Numbered from the stretch's first letter, positions 1-7,696 are shown. The stretch is 26,854 bases of DNA from an uncultured Eubacterium sp. (GCA_910586045.1 CAJUIH010000004.1:1-26854); one strand, 5' to 3'. A program made the numbers and translations. Notes: generated by a model from the letters alone, not told the origin.

Positions 1-73
1 CGCCAGAAAGCCGGGCAAACCGTCTCTCCCAGCGTCCGGCAAGCCAAAATGCAACACTTATCTGAACGGTTAC
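1..73. repeat. Right end of a GTAAC-ended palindromic repeat (element E1, cut by window start)
   Basis: The first 73 bases match the outer right ends of the repeats at 4913-5113, 7616-8339 and 20078-20773. They carry the 'alpha' flank module (AGCCGGGCAAACCGTCTCTC, as at 20707-20726) and then the terminal segment ending ATCTGAACGGTTAC. The left part lies outside the window. No protein is encoded. The family appears to be non-autonomous and mobile. Confidence 0.85.
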
Positions 74-135
74 GCCCGCTTACGATTTTTTTCAATTCCT
101 GGAAGAAAATGCTTCAATAATTCGAAAGAATGTTT

Positions 136-141
136 TATAAT
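136..141 (+). promoter_or_regulatory. Probable -10 box for the NYN gene
   Basis: A perfect TATAAT lies 44 bases before the NYN start codon. The candidate -35 (TTCAAT, 113-118, 17-bp spacing) matches consensus at only three positions. A strong AAAGGAGG ribosome binding site at 168-175 fixes the start at 185. Confidence 0.5.
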
Positions 142-184
142 AAAACAGGGAGTCAAAAAAAGGACAGAAAGGAGGCAAGGGGAC

Positions 185-964
185 ATGTTTCAACTTTTTA
201 AGAAAAAGACTTCCGGGAAACCAAAAGCAGCGGTATTCGTTGATTATGAGCATTGGTATTATGGATATCATAATAAAGTCCAGATGAAACCGAATGTGGA
301 AGAATGGTTAGAAGAACTCAAGCAGGAATATGATGTAGAAAAGCTTTATATTTTCGGCGATTTCTCGGAACCGAAAATAGGGACGGAACTGGAAAAATTA
401 AAGGTGCTTACAAGTAATGTCGTTCATACAGCGAGTACAAAAGAAGGCGTAGATAAAGATTTTACGGATATTATGATTCTGGATACGATTTACCGTAGTA
501 TGGCAGAAAAAAATGACTGTACGGTATATATTCTTTTTACAGGGGATGCCCATTTTACAAAAGTAGCGGAATATCTAAAAGAAAAAGACAAGAAAGTGAT
601 TATTTATGGCGTACGGTTTGCATTCAGCAATGCATTAAAATCCGTTGCAACCAGTTATGTGGAGATGCCGAGGCAGGAACAGGAGCGCAGCCATTATAAC
701 GACTTAATATTGGTAAGCCTGGACCGACTGCGAAAAAAAAATGCCGGCAGGAAGCCTTCCTATTGGAAGACGATTGAAAGTGTGGCTTCTTATAACCACG
801 TGCCAAAGAACCGTGTAAGAACAGCGTTGGACGGGATGATCAGCCAAAAATATATTGAAGTCATATCGAAAAAAACAGGAAGAGATCATGAACATACACA
901 GCTACTATTAGAAGTAGACTGGGAACAGCTCAGAGCAGACGGACTTTGGGCGGAAATAGGCTGA
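185..964 (+). CDS. NYN-domain (LabA/DUF88-like) putative ribonuclease with C-terminal wHTH-like region
   Basis: The 259-aa protein has a PIN-like NYN domain over about residues 14-160. VFVDYEHW places Asp20 at the end of the first strand, VDKDFTDIMILDTIY gives Asp92/Asp95/Asp100, and LFTGDAHF gives Asp121. These acidic residues form the usual metal site of NYN nucleases, so an RNA-cleaving or RNA-processing role is expected; the substrate is unknown. Residues about 170-250 (KPSYWKTIESVASYNHVPKN) look like a small winged-helix nucleic-acid-binding domain, a common partner in this family. The gene has its own promoter-like -10 box, an AAAGGAGG site 9 bases before the start, and a terminator directly after it, so it is probably monocistronic. 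The family call is firm; the role is inferred. Confidence 0.85.
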   Translation: MFQLFKKKTSGKPKAAVFVDYEHWYYGYHNKVQMKPNVEEWLEELKQEYDVEKLYIFGDFSEPKIGTELEKLKVLTSNVVHTASTKEGVDKDFTDIMILDTIYRSMAEKNDCTVYILFTGDAHFTKVAEYLKEKDKKVIIYGVRFAFSNALKSVATSYVEMPRQEQERSHYNDLILVSLDRLRKKNAGRKPSYWKTIESVASYNHVPKNRVRTALDGMISQKYIEVISKKTGRDHEHTQLLLEVDWEQLRADGLWAEIG

Positions 965-1007
965 AAACCGATGGATTATTAAAACAACATATAAAAAACT
1001 AACATAT

Positions 1008-1042
1008 ACTGCCGCAGAGCCGTCCCGCCTGCGGCAGTTTTT
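1008..1042 (+). terminator. Rho-independent terminator after the NYN gene
   Basis: A 10-bp perfect stem (ACTGCCGCAG / CTGCGGCAGT) is followed by five T residues. It lies between the NYN gene and the first ATP-grasp gene, so the two are probably separate transcripts. Confidence 0.85.
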
Positions 1043-1059
1043 CAAGAAGAGGGAATAAG

Positions 1060-2001
1060 ATGATGCAAAATGAGAACAGGCAGGAGGCTGGCCCGGGTAC
1101 CGCGTGGCTGGTAGTCAACGGCTTCCTGCATTCACAGAAATTTGATGAAATTTTCGCCTGGCTGATACAGGCGGCAAAACGGCAGGGATGGAGCCTGGAA
1201 TTAAAGACAAATACGGGCCTGCTGCCGGAGTTTGTTTTAGGCGAACCGTTTTGCGGGCAGCGAATGCGCCTGCCGCGGTTTGTTATTTTTTGGGATAAAG
1301 ATGTAAGGCTGGCCCGGCTGCTGGAGAAAGCGGGGCTTCGATTATTTAACTGTGCAGACAGTATCGAGGTCTGCGATGACAAGGCACGAACGTTTCTGGA
1401 ACTGGCTCATTGCGGGATCCGTATGCCAAAGACGATTTTAGGGCCAAAGACATTTCGGCCGGAGGGTTATGCGGATCTTGCTTTTTTGACCGATATAGAA
1501 CAGAAGCTGGGATATCCGATGATTCTAAAAGAATGTTACGGTTCTTTCGGCCAGCAGGTTTATCTGGTGCGGGACCGTATGGAAACAGAAGCATGCCTGC
1601 GCCGCATCCGGAACCGTCCCTGCCTGTTTCAGGAATATATCCAAACATCCAAAGGGCAGGATATACGGATCCAGATGGTAGGGGAGCGGGCCGTTGCGGC
1701 CATGCACCGGTATAATCCGGATGATTTCCGGGCAAATATTACGAATGGCGGGAAGATGGAAGCGTATGAGCCGACAGCCGGACAGTTGGAAATAGCGCGC
1801 AGCGTTATGCGTGAACTGCATCTGGATTTTGCGGGCATTGATATTTTATTTGGGGAAAAGGAAGAACCGGTGCTTTGCGAGGTAAATTCCAATGCGCATT
1901 TTGTGAATATTTATCAATGCACCGGGGTCAATGCAGCGGACGACATTATGCGGCACTGCATCAGCGCAAGCAGGAAAGGAAACGATATTCCCGGGCGATA
2001 A
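1060..2001 (+). CDS. ATP-grasp ligase, RimK-like (first of a tandem pair)
   Basis: The 313-aa protein has an ATP-grasp fold over about residues 105-300. The ATP-binding lysine region is PMILKECYGSFGQQVYLV (Lys157). The hinge region is LFQEYIQ (190-195), and DIRIQMVGE (201-209) follows. NITNGGK (226-232) resembles the RimK substrate loop. FAGIDILF (258-265) and CEVNSNAHF (273-281) supply the metal-binding Asp261, Glu274 and Asn276. RimK-type enzymes join an amino acid or peptide to a carboxylate through an acyl phosphate. The N-terminal ~100 residues form the usual pre-ATP-grasp region. A second, diverged ATP-grasp gene starts 32 bases downstream with its own GGGAGG site, implying an operon and possibly two-step ligation. 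The substrate cannot be read from the sequence. Confidence 0.82.
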   Translation: MMQNENRQEAGPGTAWLVVNGFLHSQKFDEIFAWLIQAAKRQGWSLELKTNTGLLPEFVLGEPFCGQRMRLPRFVIFWDKDVRLARLLEKAGLRLFNCADSIEVCDDKARTFLELAHCGIRMPKTILGPKTFRPEGYADLAFLTDIEQKLGYPMILKECYGSFGQQVYLVRDRMETEACLRRIRNRPCLFQEYIQTSKGQDIRIQMVGERAVAAMHRYNPDDFRANITNGGKMEAYEPTAGQLEIARSVMRELHLDFAGIDILFGEKEEPVLCEVNSNAHFVNIYQCTGVNAADDIMRHCISASRKGNDIPGR

Positions 2002-2033
2002 AGTATACCATATAGAAGTTGGGAGGCGGTTTT

Positions 2034-2993
2034 ATGTTGCAGTTTTTTGATCTAACTTTGCAAAATCGCGGGCAGCAGGGATGGATTTTGTATACGCAAA
2101 AAGAACGTGTGCGAAACCGTCATTATATTGATTTGTACCGCAATGCCTGCGAGCGGTACGGACTATCGCTGAAGCTTGGAATTTATGACCCGGTGCGGGT
2201 CTGGGACGAGGCCGCGCGGCTGCGGCTTGCCGCTGTGGCTGGAAGCAGCAGACGGCCTGATTTTGTCATAAACCGGACAAGGGACTATATGCTGGCTGCG
2301 GAATTGGAAAAACGCGGAATTACCGTATATAACCATTCTTCGATCGCGGAGCTTGGAAATGATAAGGCAAAGGCCTGCCGGTTTATGGAACAGAGCGGGA
2401 TTGCGGTGATGCCGACCGTTTATGGCGTACAGAATCCGCCATGGTACCCTGCGGTCATAAAATCCGCGGACGGCCATGGAGGGACGGAAGTATATTGGAT
2501 CAGCGACAGGCAGCAGATGGAGCATTGGAAACGCACGGCCAGACAGCCACGGAAAGAATACCTGATCCAGCAGGCGGCGTCCGACCTGGGGCGGGATGTC
2601 CGTGTGTATCTGATTGGAGACGAGATTGCAGCCAGCGTACTTAGAAGCTGCGACCATGATTTCCGCAGCAATTTCTGCCTGGGCGGAACTGTAAGCCTGT
2701 ATGAGTTAAGTGAGAAAGAACGCGGCATGGTCAATCAGATTGTATCGAAAATCGTATCTAAGATTACAACTAAGCTTGTAACTAAGCCGGAGGGTGCCTG
2801 CGGCGCAAAACGCCAAAGCCTGATTGGGATGGCGGGCATTGATTTTATTTTTCATCATGGGCAGATGGTCTTTAATGAAATCGAAGATATGGCCGGGGCA
2901 AGAAGCTTGTATTCCTTGTCGGATTATGACATCGTGGATGCTTATGTAGAGTGGATTTGGAAAAGAAACAAATTGGAGGGGGATCAGGGATAG
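2034..2993 (+). CDS. ATP-grasp ligase, diverged (second of a tandem pair)
   Basis: The start is set at 2034, where ATG follows GGGAGG (2021-2026); an upstream TTG at 2019 would overlap that site. The 319-aa product has ATP-grasp motifs: PAVIKSADGHGGTEVYWISD (139-158), YLIQQAASDLGRDVRVYLIG (176-195), RSNFCLGG (211-218), MAGIDFIF (266-273) and VFNEIEDMAGARSL (279-292). The final motif has Glu282 and Glu284 where RimK relatives have E-x-N, so the metal site differs slightly from its neighbour. Between the RSNF loop and the GID strand lies a lysine-rich stretch made of four 4-residue repeats (236-251). The two neighbouring proteins share a fold but are far apart in sequence, so this is not a recent duplication. 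It may act with the upstream ligase on the same molecule. Confidence 0.8.
   Translation: MLQFFDLTLQNRGQQGWILYTQKERVRNRHYIDLYRNACERYGLSLKLGIYDPVRVWDEAARLRLAAVAGSSRRPDFVINRTRDYMLAAELEKRGITVYNHSSIAELGNDKAKACRFMEQSGIAVMPTVYGVQNPPWYPAVIKSADGHGGTEVYWISDRQQMEHWKRTARQPRKEYLIQQAASDLGRDVRVYLIGDEIAASVLRSCDHDFRSNFCLGGTVSLYELSEKERGMVNQIVSKIVSKITTKLVTKPEGACGAKRQSLIGMAGIDFIFHHGQMVFNEIEDMAGARSLYSLSDYDIVDAYVEWIWKRNKLEGDQG
2739..2786 (+). repeat. Four tandem 12-bp units inside the second ATP-grasp gene
   Basis: The units read ATTGTATCGAAA, ATCGTATCTAAG, ATTACAACTAAG and CTTGTAACTAAG. They encode IVSK-IVSK-ITTK-LVTK in frame. Because each unit is 12 bp, copy-number change would alter length but not frame. Confidence 0.85.
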
Positions 2994-2996
2994 CAA

Positions 2997-3343
2997 ATGG
3001 GCAGATGTTTGAATAGCAGGGTTCCTCTGGCGGCCCGTGACCAGTACCGGGTAGAGCGTGAGGATAAGGCAGGAGAAAGCTTCGTGGACTTTATCTTTTA
3101 TCCGGAACGGAAAGGGGCAGACGCGATCCTGTTAGAACTCAAGATGGACAGTACGCCGCAAGAAGCAATTTGCCAGATTAAAAAAAGAACTATGCGTTGC
3201 GCCTGCTAGGAAAGCTGGGCGAAAAGACAAGGGTCACAGGACGGATCCTGGCAGTGGGAATCAGTTATCAACGAAAAACAAAGGAATACGCCTGCAAAGT
3301 AGAGGTACTGCAGAGAACCATAACCTATATATTCGGTGATTGA
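2997..3343 (+). pseudogene. C-terminal remnant of a PD-(D/E)XK nuclease (DUF1703/PDDEXK_9 type), frameshifted
   Basis: Residues in the first frame read REDKAGESFVDFIFYP, then ADAILLELKMD and QEAICQIKK. This is the nuclease core (D...ELK) of the proteins that normally carry an N-terminal AAA-ATPase-like domain, which is absent here. Near the A7 run at about 3179-3186 the frame is lost. The other frame continues convincingly as NYALRLLGKLGEKTRVTG, ILAVGISYQRKTKEYACKVE, to a stop at 3341-3343. The last codons run into the 94-bp repeat that begins at 3326. N-terminal loss, frameshift and repeat insertion all indicate a dead gene. These AAA/PD-(D/E)XK proteins are typically multicopy in Clostridia and Bacteroidetes. 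Confidence 0.8.
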
Positions 3344-3419
3344 ATACTGCACAATAAACCCGATAAACGGCGGGCCAGAAGCAAATGATGTTATGCTGAA
3401 ATTTTACGCCGTTTATATA
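3326..3419 (+). repeat. 94-bp dispersed repeat, copy 1
   Basis: It begins TATATATTCGGTG and ends CGCCGTTTATATA, so its imperfect terminal inverted repeat is TATATAnnCGGYG. It differs at three positions from copy 2 (7928-8021) and copy 3 (22781-22874, inverted). It abuts the 3' end of the nuclease pseudogene and directly adjoins the hairpin element at 3419-3580. Confidence 0.9.
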
Positions 3420-3580
3420 GTACACCGTAAAATAAATAACGGGTGATCTTGCTTGTCTAAATCTCCGAGAGCACATGTCAAAAATCCTCAATGTACCCTG
3501 GTACACCTCCGGTTTTTGACATGTACTCTCGAAGATTTATCCGGCGCAATATAACCAGTTATTTATTTTACGGTGTACTA
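3419..3580. repeat. TA-flanked foldback (MITE-like) element, ~160 bp
   Basis: A perfect 22-bp inverted repeat bounds it: 3419-3440 begins AGTACACCGTAAAATAAATA and 3558-3579 is its reverse complement. Inside is a second imperfect 26-bp inverted pair (3459-3484 with 3513-3538; core GAGAGYACATGTCAAAAA) and a GTACC/GGTAC tip. Each end is flanked by TA, the target duplication of Tc1/mariner-IS630-type MITEs. It contains no meaningful ORF. Confidence 0.85.
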
Positions 3581-3586
3581 GAAAGG

Positions 3587-3629
3587 TCCCCGGACGATCA
3601 TGTCTGTCATATAGTCCGGGGATTTTGTT
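3587..3629. terminator. Hairpin terminator between pseudogene and AICAR formyltransferase
   Basis: A 9-bp perfect stem (TCCCCGGAC at 3587-3595, GTCCGGGGA at 3614-3622) is followed on the plus strand by TTTTGTT. It also lies just past the stop of the minus-strand AICAR formyltransferase gene, though the minus-strand tail is poor in T. Confidence 0.65.
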
Positions 3630-3642
3630 CGGTTTGTTTTGG

Positions 3643-4824
3643 TTAATGATGGAACAGCCGGAGTCCGGTAAACGCCATGACCATTTGGTGCGCGTTGCAT
3701 GCGTCAATGACATCCTGGTCCCGTTTGGAACCGCCCGGCTGGGCTACATATTTTACGCCGCTGCGGAATGCGCGTTCGATATTGTCGCTGAACGGGAAAA
3801 ACGCATCCGAGCCAAGCGCTACATCCGAATTTTTAGACAGCCAGGCCCGTTTTTCTTCCGCGGTAAAGACAGGCGGCTTTACCTGAAACGTTTTTGCCCA
3901 GACATCGTCGCCCAGTACGTCCATATAATCTTCCCCGATATATAAATCAATCGCATTGTCGCGGTCCGCCCGTTTGATATCATCGCGGAATACCAGATTT
4001 AGTACCTGCGGCGCCTGTCGCAAAAACCAGTTGTCTGCTTTGGTGCCTGCCAGGCGTGTACAGTGGATGCGGGACTGCTGTCCGGCGCCGATGCCGATGG
4101 CCTGTCCGCCTTTGACATAACACACGGAGTTGGACTGGGTATATTTTAATGTAATCATTGCAATCGCAAGGTCCATCGCCGCGGTATCCGGCAGATCTTT
4201 ATTTTCCGTCACGAGATTGCAAAAGAAATCTCTGTCAATATGCAGTTCATTGCGGCCCTGCTCAAACGTAATGCCAAATACATCTTTGTGTTCGATATTA
4301 GCCGGCTGATAAGCGGGATCCATTTGTACGATATTGTAGGATCCGCGTTTTTTTGTTTTCAGGATCTCCAGCGCCTGCGGTTCATAACCGGGGGCAATGA
4401 CGCCGTCGGAGACTTCATGCTTAATAAATTCGGCGGTTGCGACGTCGCATACATCCGAAAGCGCTATAAAATCTCCAAAAGAAGACATACGGTCGGCGCC
4501 CCTGGCGCGGACATAGGCGCTGGCCAGCGGGGAATAATCAATGGCATAATCGTCTGCCCAGTAAATTTTGCGCTCGGTTTCATTTAACGGCAGCCCGACA
4601 GCCGCTCCGGCCGGGGATACATGCTTAAACGATGCGGCCGCCGCAAGCCCGGTCGCTTTTTTTAATTCCGTGACAAGCTGCCAGCCGTTGAAAGCATCCA
4701 GAAAGTTAATATAGCCCGGTTTGCCGTTTAATACCTGGATCGGCAGGCCGGAGCCGTCTTTCATAAAAATTCTGGAAGGCTTCTGGTTCGGGTTGCAACC
4801 GTATTTCAATTCTAGTTCATTCAT
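3643..4824 (-). CDS. Stand-alone phosphoribosylaminoimidazolecarboxamide (AICAR) formyltransferase
   Basis: The 393-aa protein is the AICAR transformylase half of PurH. It transfers formyl from 10-formyl-THF to AICAR to give FAICAR, the penultimate step of IMP synthesis. Diagnostic segments are YGCNPNQKPS (8-17), SFKHVSPAGAA with the catalytic Lys67-His68 pair, SDAFFPFSDNIERA, YVAQPGGSKRDQDVIDACN, and the C-terminal FTGLRLFHH. The N-terminal MGS-like IMP cyclohydrolase domain of bifunctional PurH (usually over 500 aa) is absent, and the start is secure because AAGGAGGT precedes the ATG. This stand-alone form is common in Lachnospiraceae; IMP cyclohydrolase must be encoded elsewhere. The gene is monocistronic with a strong promoter at 4861-4889. 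The purine-oxidising cluster lies in the same window but is not co-transcribed with it. Confidence 0.93.
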   Translation of the reverse strand: MNELELKYGCNPNQKPSRIFMKDGSGLPIQVLNGKPGYINFLDAFNGWQLVTELKKATGLAAAASFKHVSPAGAAVGLPLNETERKIYWADDYAIDYSPLASAYVRARGADRMSSFGDFIALSDVCDVATAEFIKHEVSDGVIAPGYEPQALEILKTKKRGSYNIVQMDPAYQPANIEHKDVFGITFEQGRNELHIDRDFFCNLVTENKDLPDTAAMDLAIAMITLKYTQSNSVCYVKGGQAIGIGAGQQSRIHCTRLAGTKADNWFLRQAPQVLNLVFRDDIKRADRDNAIDLYIGEDYMDVLGDDVWAKTFQVKPPVFTAEEKRAWLSKNSDVALGSDAFFPFSDNIERAFRSGVKYVAQPGGSKRDQDVIDACNAHQMVMAFTGLRLFHH

Positions 4825-4860
4825 AAACAGGGACCTCCTTTTGCTTTTTCCATTGTATTC

Positions 4861-4889
4861 ATTATAGCTGTCAGGACAGAGGTTGTAAA
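4861..4889 (-). promoter_or_regulatory. Strong sigma-A promoter for the AICAR formyltransferase gene
   Basis: On the minus strand, TTTACA (4884-4889) and TATAAT (4861-4866) are separated by exactly 17 bp. This matches consensus at 11 of 12 positions. No purine-riboswitch-like fold was recognised in the short leader. Confidence 0.8.
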
Positions 4890-4912
4890 GGCAATCTTTT
4901 TTTAGAATGGGG

Positions 4913-5113
4913 GTAACCGTTCAGATAAGGTGCTGCATTTTTCTCACCGGGGTCAATGAAATCCTGTAAGCCATTCGTCTGCTGTTTTGCATCTCTATGT
5001 AGTGTTGTATGTTATGTAGAGCCAGAGAAAACCAGCCGGAGCCGCAAGCCAGACCTGCGTCCCTCATCCGGCGTCCCCGCAGCCAAAATGTAACGCCCGA
5101 TCTGAACGGTTAC
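4913..5113. repeat. 201-bp GTAAC-ended palindromic repeat (element E2)
   Basis: The ends are inverted copies: GTAACCGTTCAGAT at 4913-4926 and ATCTGAACGGTTAC at 5100-5113. The interior (about 4955-5040) is an inverted homologue of the central segment of element E4. It is followed by one 'beta' flank module (CAGACCTGCGTCCCTCATCC). E2 lacks the ~156-bp hairpin modules found in E3 and E4, so it looks like the short form. No clear 8-bp target duplication is visible: the flanks are GAATGGGG and AAGTAAAA. Together with the promoters on each side it accounts for the gap from 4825 to 5280. Confidence 0.88.
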
Positions 5114-5153
5114 AAGTAAAAATAGCCAAAAATAAAGAATTCAGTAAAAAAAC

Positions 5154-5182
5154 TGGACAAATAAGTAAAAAACGTGTAAGAT
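5154..5182 (+). promoter_or_regulatory. Promoter for the Lrp/AsnC gene
   Basis: TGGACA (5154-5159) and TAAGAT (5177-5182) are spaced 17 bp apart. The leader to the start at 5281 contains a weak GAAGACG...CGTCTTTTT hairpin (about 5224-5258), which could be an attenuator but is not compelling. Confidence 0.6.
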
Positions 5183-5280
5183 AAGAACAAAATAAGGAAT
5201 CGCATAAAAATACTTAATAAAACGAAGACGTTTTGCATACGGGTGCAGAGCGTCTTTTTCTATTTTGGGAGGAAATCAGC

Positions 5281-5748
5281 ATGAAACGAAAATTAGATAA
5301 CATTGACCGTAAGATCATCAGCCTTCTACAAGAAAATGCCAGGATGACGTTAAAAGAAATTGCGTCGCGCATCTATTTGTCGTCGCCCGCGGCTTCGGCC
5401 AGGATGGAGCGGCTGGAAAAAGAGGGGTATATTACCGGGTTTCATGCCAGCGTAAACCGGGAACTGATGGGATATCATATCCGGGCTTTTATAACGCTGG
5501 CGCTGCATGCAGGCCTGAAAGAAACTTTCATTCGTGAAGTGATGCAGTGTCCGAACGTGGTTGAATGCAACTGTATTACGGGTGATTACGCATTGCTGCT
5601 GGAGGTTGCGTATGCGAAAATGGAGGATTTGGAGAAATTTGTCGGCGGGCTGCAAAAATACGGCAAGACGAGGACGCAGATTGTATGCGCGACCGCGGTA
5701 GCGCACCGGGAACTTTTGGCAGAGCAGTGTGTAGAACTGGCGGGATAA
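5281..5748 (+). CDS. Lrp/AsnC family transcriptional regulator
   Basis: The start at 5281 is preferred because GGGAGG lies directly before it; an in-frame ATG at 5233 has no such site. The 155-aa product has the standard layout. Residues 1-60 form the AsnC-type HTH (LDNIDRKIISLLQENARMTL, then LKEIASRIYLSSPAASARM). Residues about 65-140 form the RAM/ligand domain (HIRAFITLALHAG, VVECNCITGDYALLLEVAYA). GDYALLLEV is the usual G-D-Y-D-hhh core. Such proteins bind amino acids or other small molecules and form octamers. No target gene is obvious: it is convergent with the GH5 gene and followed by a terminator, so it seems monocistronic and possibly autoregulated. Confidence 0.88.
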   Translation: MKRKLDNIDRKIISLLQENARMTLKEIASRIYLSSPAASARMERLEKEGYITGFHASVNRELMGYHIRAFITLALHAGLKETFIREVMQCPNVVECNCITGDYALLLEVAYAKMEDLEKFVGGLQKYGKTRTQIVCATAVAHRELLAEQCVELAG

Positions 5749-5768
5749 AAGATGTTACAGCCTCCTGC

Positions 5769-5809
5769 CAGCCGGAAACGGGAAGCTGGTTCCTGTTTCC
5801 GGCTGTTCT
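5769..5809 (+). terminator. Terminator after the Lrp/AsnC gene
   Basis: A long near-perfect stem (CAGCCGGAAACGGGAA at 5769-5784, TTCCTGTTTCCGGCTG at 5790-5805) is followed by TTCTTG. It separates the regulator from the convergent GH5 gene. Confidence 0.8.
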
Positions 5810-5860
5810 TGTCAAGATTTTCATATCTTTTGATCAACGAAACGTTACAAGGCACGAGTT

Positions 5861-6871
5861 TTATTTTTTACGCATCATATCATACACCCATTTCCCGGAT
5901 TCTGATAAATCTGAACGCTTCCAGCCGAACTTTTTTGCACATGTGCTTTTCAATAGTGCCGAAGCTTCATCTTTGTTCGACAGGTTCCACGCGACGCAGC
6001 TTATCTTATTTTGGTCCAGCAGATTCATCCAGCGGTTCGCTTCATTCTTTTTGATGATTCCGTTTCCGGAAGCTTCGCAGATCCCATATTCCGTTACAAA
6101 TACCGCAAGCCCTTTATCCAAAGCCGTCTGTAATTTTTTTCGTAAATCATCGGTATGTGTCGACGCGTAATAGTGAAACGCATACATCAGATTTTTTCCT
6201 TTCAGCGGTGCAGCGGCGGCGGTATCGACATCCTGGCACCAGGTCGGCGTGCCTACAATAATGACAGCTTGTGCATCCTGTCTGCGGATGGCCCGGATGA
6301 CTGGCCGGGCATAAGAACAAATCTGCGACCATGTGACGCCGCCGTTAGGTTCATTGCAGATTTCATAAATGACGTTTTTATATCCTGCATATTTTTTGGC
6401 CATGGATTGAAAAAAGGCTTTGGCTTCTTTTTGATAAGTATGCGGGTCACTGTCGCTTACTATATGCCAGTCTATGATGACGTACAGCCCAAGCTCGTTA
6501 CAGCAGCGGACGGCTTTGTCTATCAGGGCTTTTAGTTCTTTTTGGTTTTGCTTTGTACCGGTACAGTACCCGTTATATTCAGCCGTATACATGGCAAGCC
6601 GGATTACCTCGGCGCCCCATTGATCCCGTAATGTCTGAAATGCTTTTTTGTTCACATATTGCGGATACCAGGACAGGCCATGCGTGCTGACTCCCTTTAA
6701 CTGCACCGTTTTTCCATGGCTGTCCACCAGGCGGCGGCCGGAAACATGCAGGCGTCCATAGCGCGCAAGCGGAGGCTTTACAGCGGCACGTACCGAAACT
6801 GTGTGAAAGCCTGGTACATGGGAACAAAGCAGAACGAAAAGCAGCATTATAAAAATCACTTTCTTATGCAT
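5861..6871 (-). CDS. Secreted glycoside hydrolase family 5 (cellulase/endoglucanase-like)
   Basis: The 336-aa protein begins with a clear signal peptide: MHKK, hydrophobic residues 5-16, and likely cleavage near VRAA (residue 30). The GH5 TIM barrel then fills nearly the whole mature chain: LKGVSTHGLSWYP (58-70), VIRLAMYT (89-96), VIIDWHI (131-137), YEICNEPNG with acid/base Glu174, FHYYAST (232-238), VTEYGICEASG with nucleophile Glu261, and VAWNLSNK with a conserved Trp. The pattern fits subfamily 2 endoglucanases. No carbohydrate-binding module, dockerin or sortase signal is present, so it should be released or loosely wall-bound. The ATG follows a GGAG site and lies 15 bases after the upstream hypothetical gene, suggesting one transcript. 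Exact beta-glucan specificity cannot be told. Confidence 0.9.
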   Translation of the reverse strand: MHKKVIFIMLLFVLLCSHVPGFHTVSVRAAVKPPLARYGRLHVSGRRLVDSHGKTVQLKGVSTHGLSWYPQYVNKKAFQTLRDQWGAEVIRLAMYTAEYNGYCTGTKQNQKELKALIDKAVRCCNELGLYVIIDWHIVSDSDPHTYQKEAKAFFQSMAKKYAGYKNVIYEICNEPNGGVTWSQICSYARPVIRAIRRQDAQAVIIVGTPTWCQDVDTAAAAPLKGKNLMYAFHYYASTHTDDLRKKLQTALDKGLAVFVTEYGICEASGNGIIKKNEANRWMNLLDQNKISCVAWNLSNKDEASALLKSTCAKKFGWKRSDLSESGKWVYDMMRKK

Positions 6872-6886
6872 GGTATCATCTCCATT

Positions 6887-7423
6887 TTATTTTTTTGCCC
6901 GAATCGTATAACAGTAGTGAGTGACTTGTGTAAGCTCATCATCGAATAGATCCCAGCCATCGCAAGGGATCCTGCAGCGAATCGGCGAGGTTTCCATTCC
7001 GACATCGACAGCATCGATTTTTTGAAGAACGGAAACGGTTAGTTCGTCGATGGAAAGCACAGCCCGTTTGATTTTAGGAGGAGGATACGCTTTTCCCATC
7101 CAGATATGCCATAATTCGACTTCGTTTGTATGAGTAAGCTGTTTTTGCAGGTACGTTAGCAGCCGTGCGGCATTTTGAACGGTCAGATTTGTTTCCAAAT
7201 AGACGAGGTATGGTTTTTTTGTTAAGATATCCTCATTCGGATGCAGCGGCAGAACAGCGAAATCCTGCTGATCGATAGGGATATGAGGCGGTTGGGGAAT
7301 GTAGTTTTCTGGATGAAACCCGGCAGGGTCTCGGACTGGATTTGAAATTGCTTTTTCTGGAATCACTTTTATAGGAATTACTTCTAGGGGAAAATCAGAA
7401 GCAATGTATAGCAGATTACTCAT
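6887..7423 (-). CDS. Hypothetical protein of unknown function (Lachnospiraceae-type, begins MSNLLYIASDFPL)
   Basis: The 178-aa protein has no signal peptide or membrane segment. It is proline-rich early (GFHPENYIPQPPHIPIDQQD) and then has an alpha/beta-looking stretch (KPYLVYLETNLTVQNAARLL, VELWHIWMG, IKRAVLSIDELT). I recognise the MSNLLYIASD / ELWHIWMG pattern as recurrent among uncharacterised Lachnospiraceae proteins but know no function. It is probably co-transcribed with the GH5 gene 15 bases downstream, though no functional link is evident. An AAAGAAAGG site precedes its ATG. The 192 bases upstream, to the repeat at 7616, hold no gene. They contain an isolated GGAGG-ATG followed after two codons by a stop (about 7493-7510), possibly a decayed gene start. 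Confidence 0.75.
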   Translation of the reverse strand: MSNLLYIASDFPLEVIPIKVIPEKAISNPVRDPAGFHPENYIPQPPHIPIDQQDFAVLPLHPNEDILTKKPYLVYLETNLTVQNAARLLTYLQKQLTHTNEVELWHIWMGKAYPPPKIKRAVLSIDELTVSVLQKIDAVDVGMETSPIRCRIPCDGWDLFDDELTQVTHYCYTIRAKK

Positions 7424-7696
7424 AACATGCGCCTTTCTTTAATTATGATTTGTTTTTACTGACAGCGGATCTGTAATCAATGATGCTGCACAGGAGGTTT
7501 ACATGGGTTGAATTTTTTCCAATGTTCGAAAGACCGTTCCCAAGCCTTATTTTACCAGACAACATTCGATAAGGCAAACCAAAAAAAGTATTTTTTCTGC
7601 TATGCATGGCTGGTTGTAACAGTTCAGATAAGGTGTTACATTTTGGCTCGCCGGACGCTGGGAGAGACGGTTTGCCCGGCTTTCTGGCGGCCCTCC

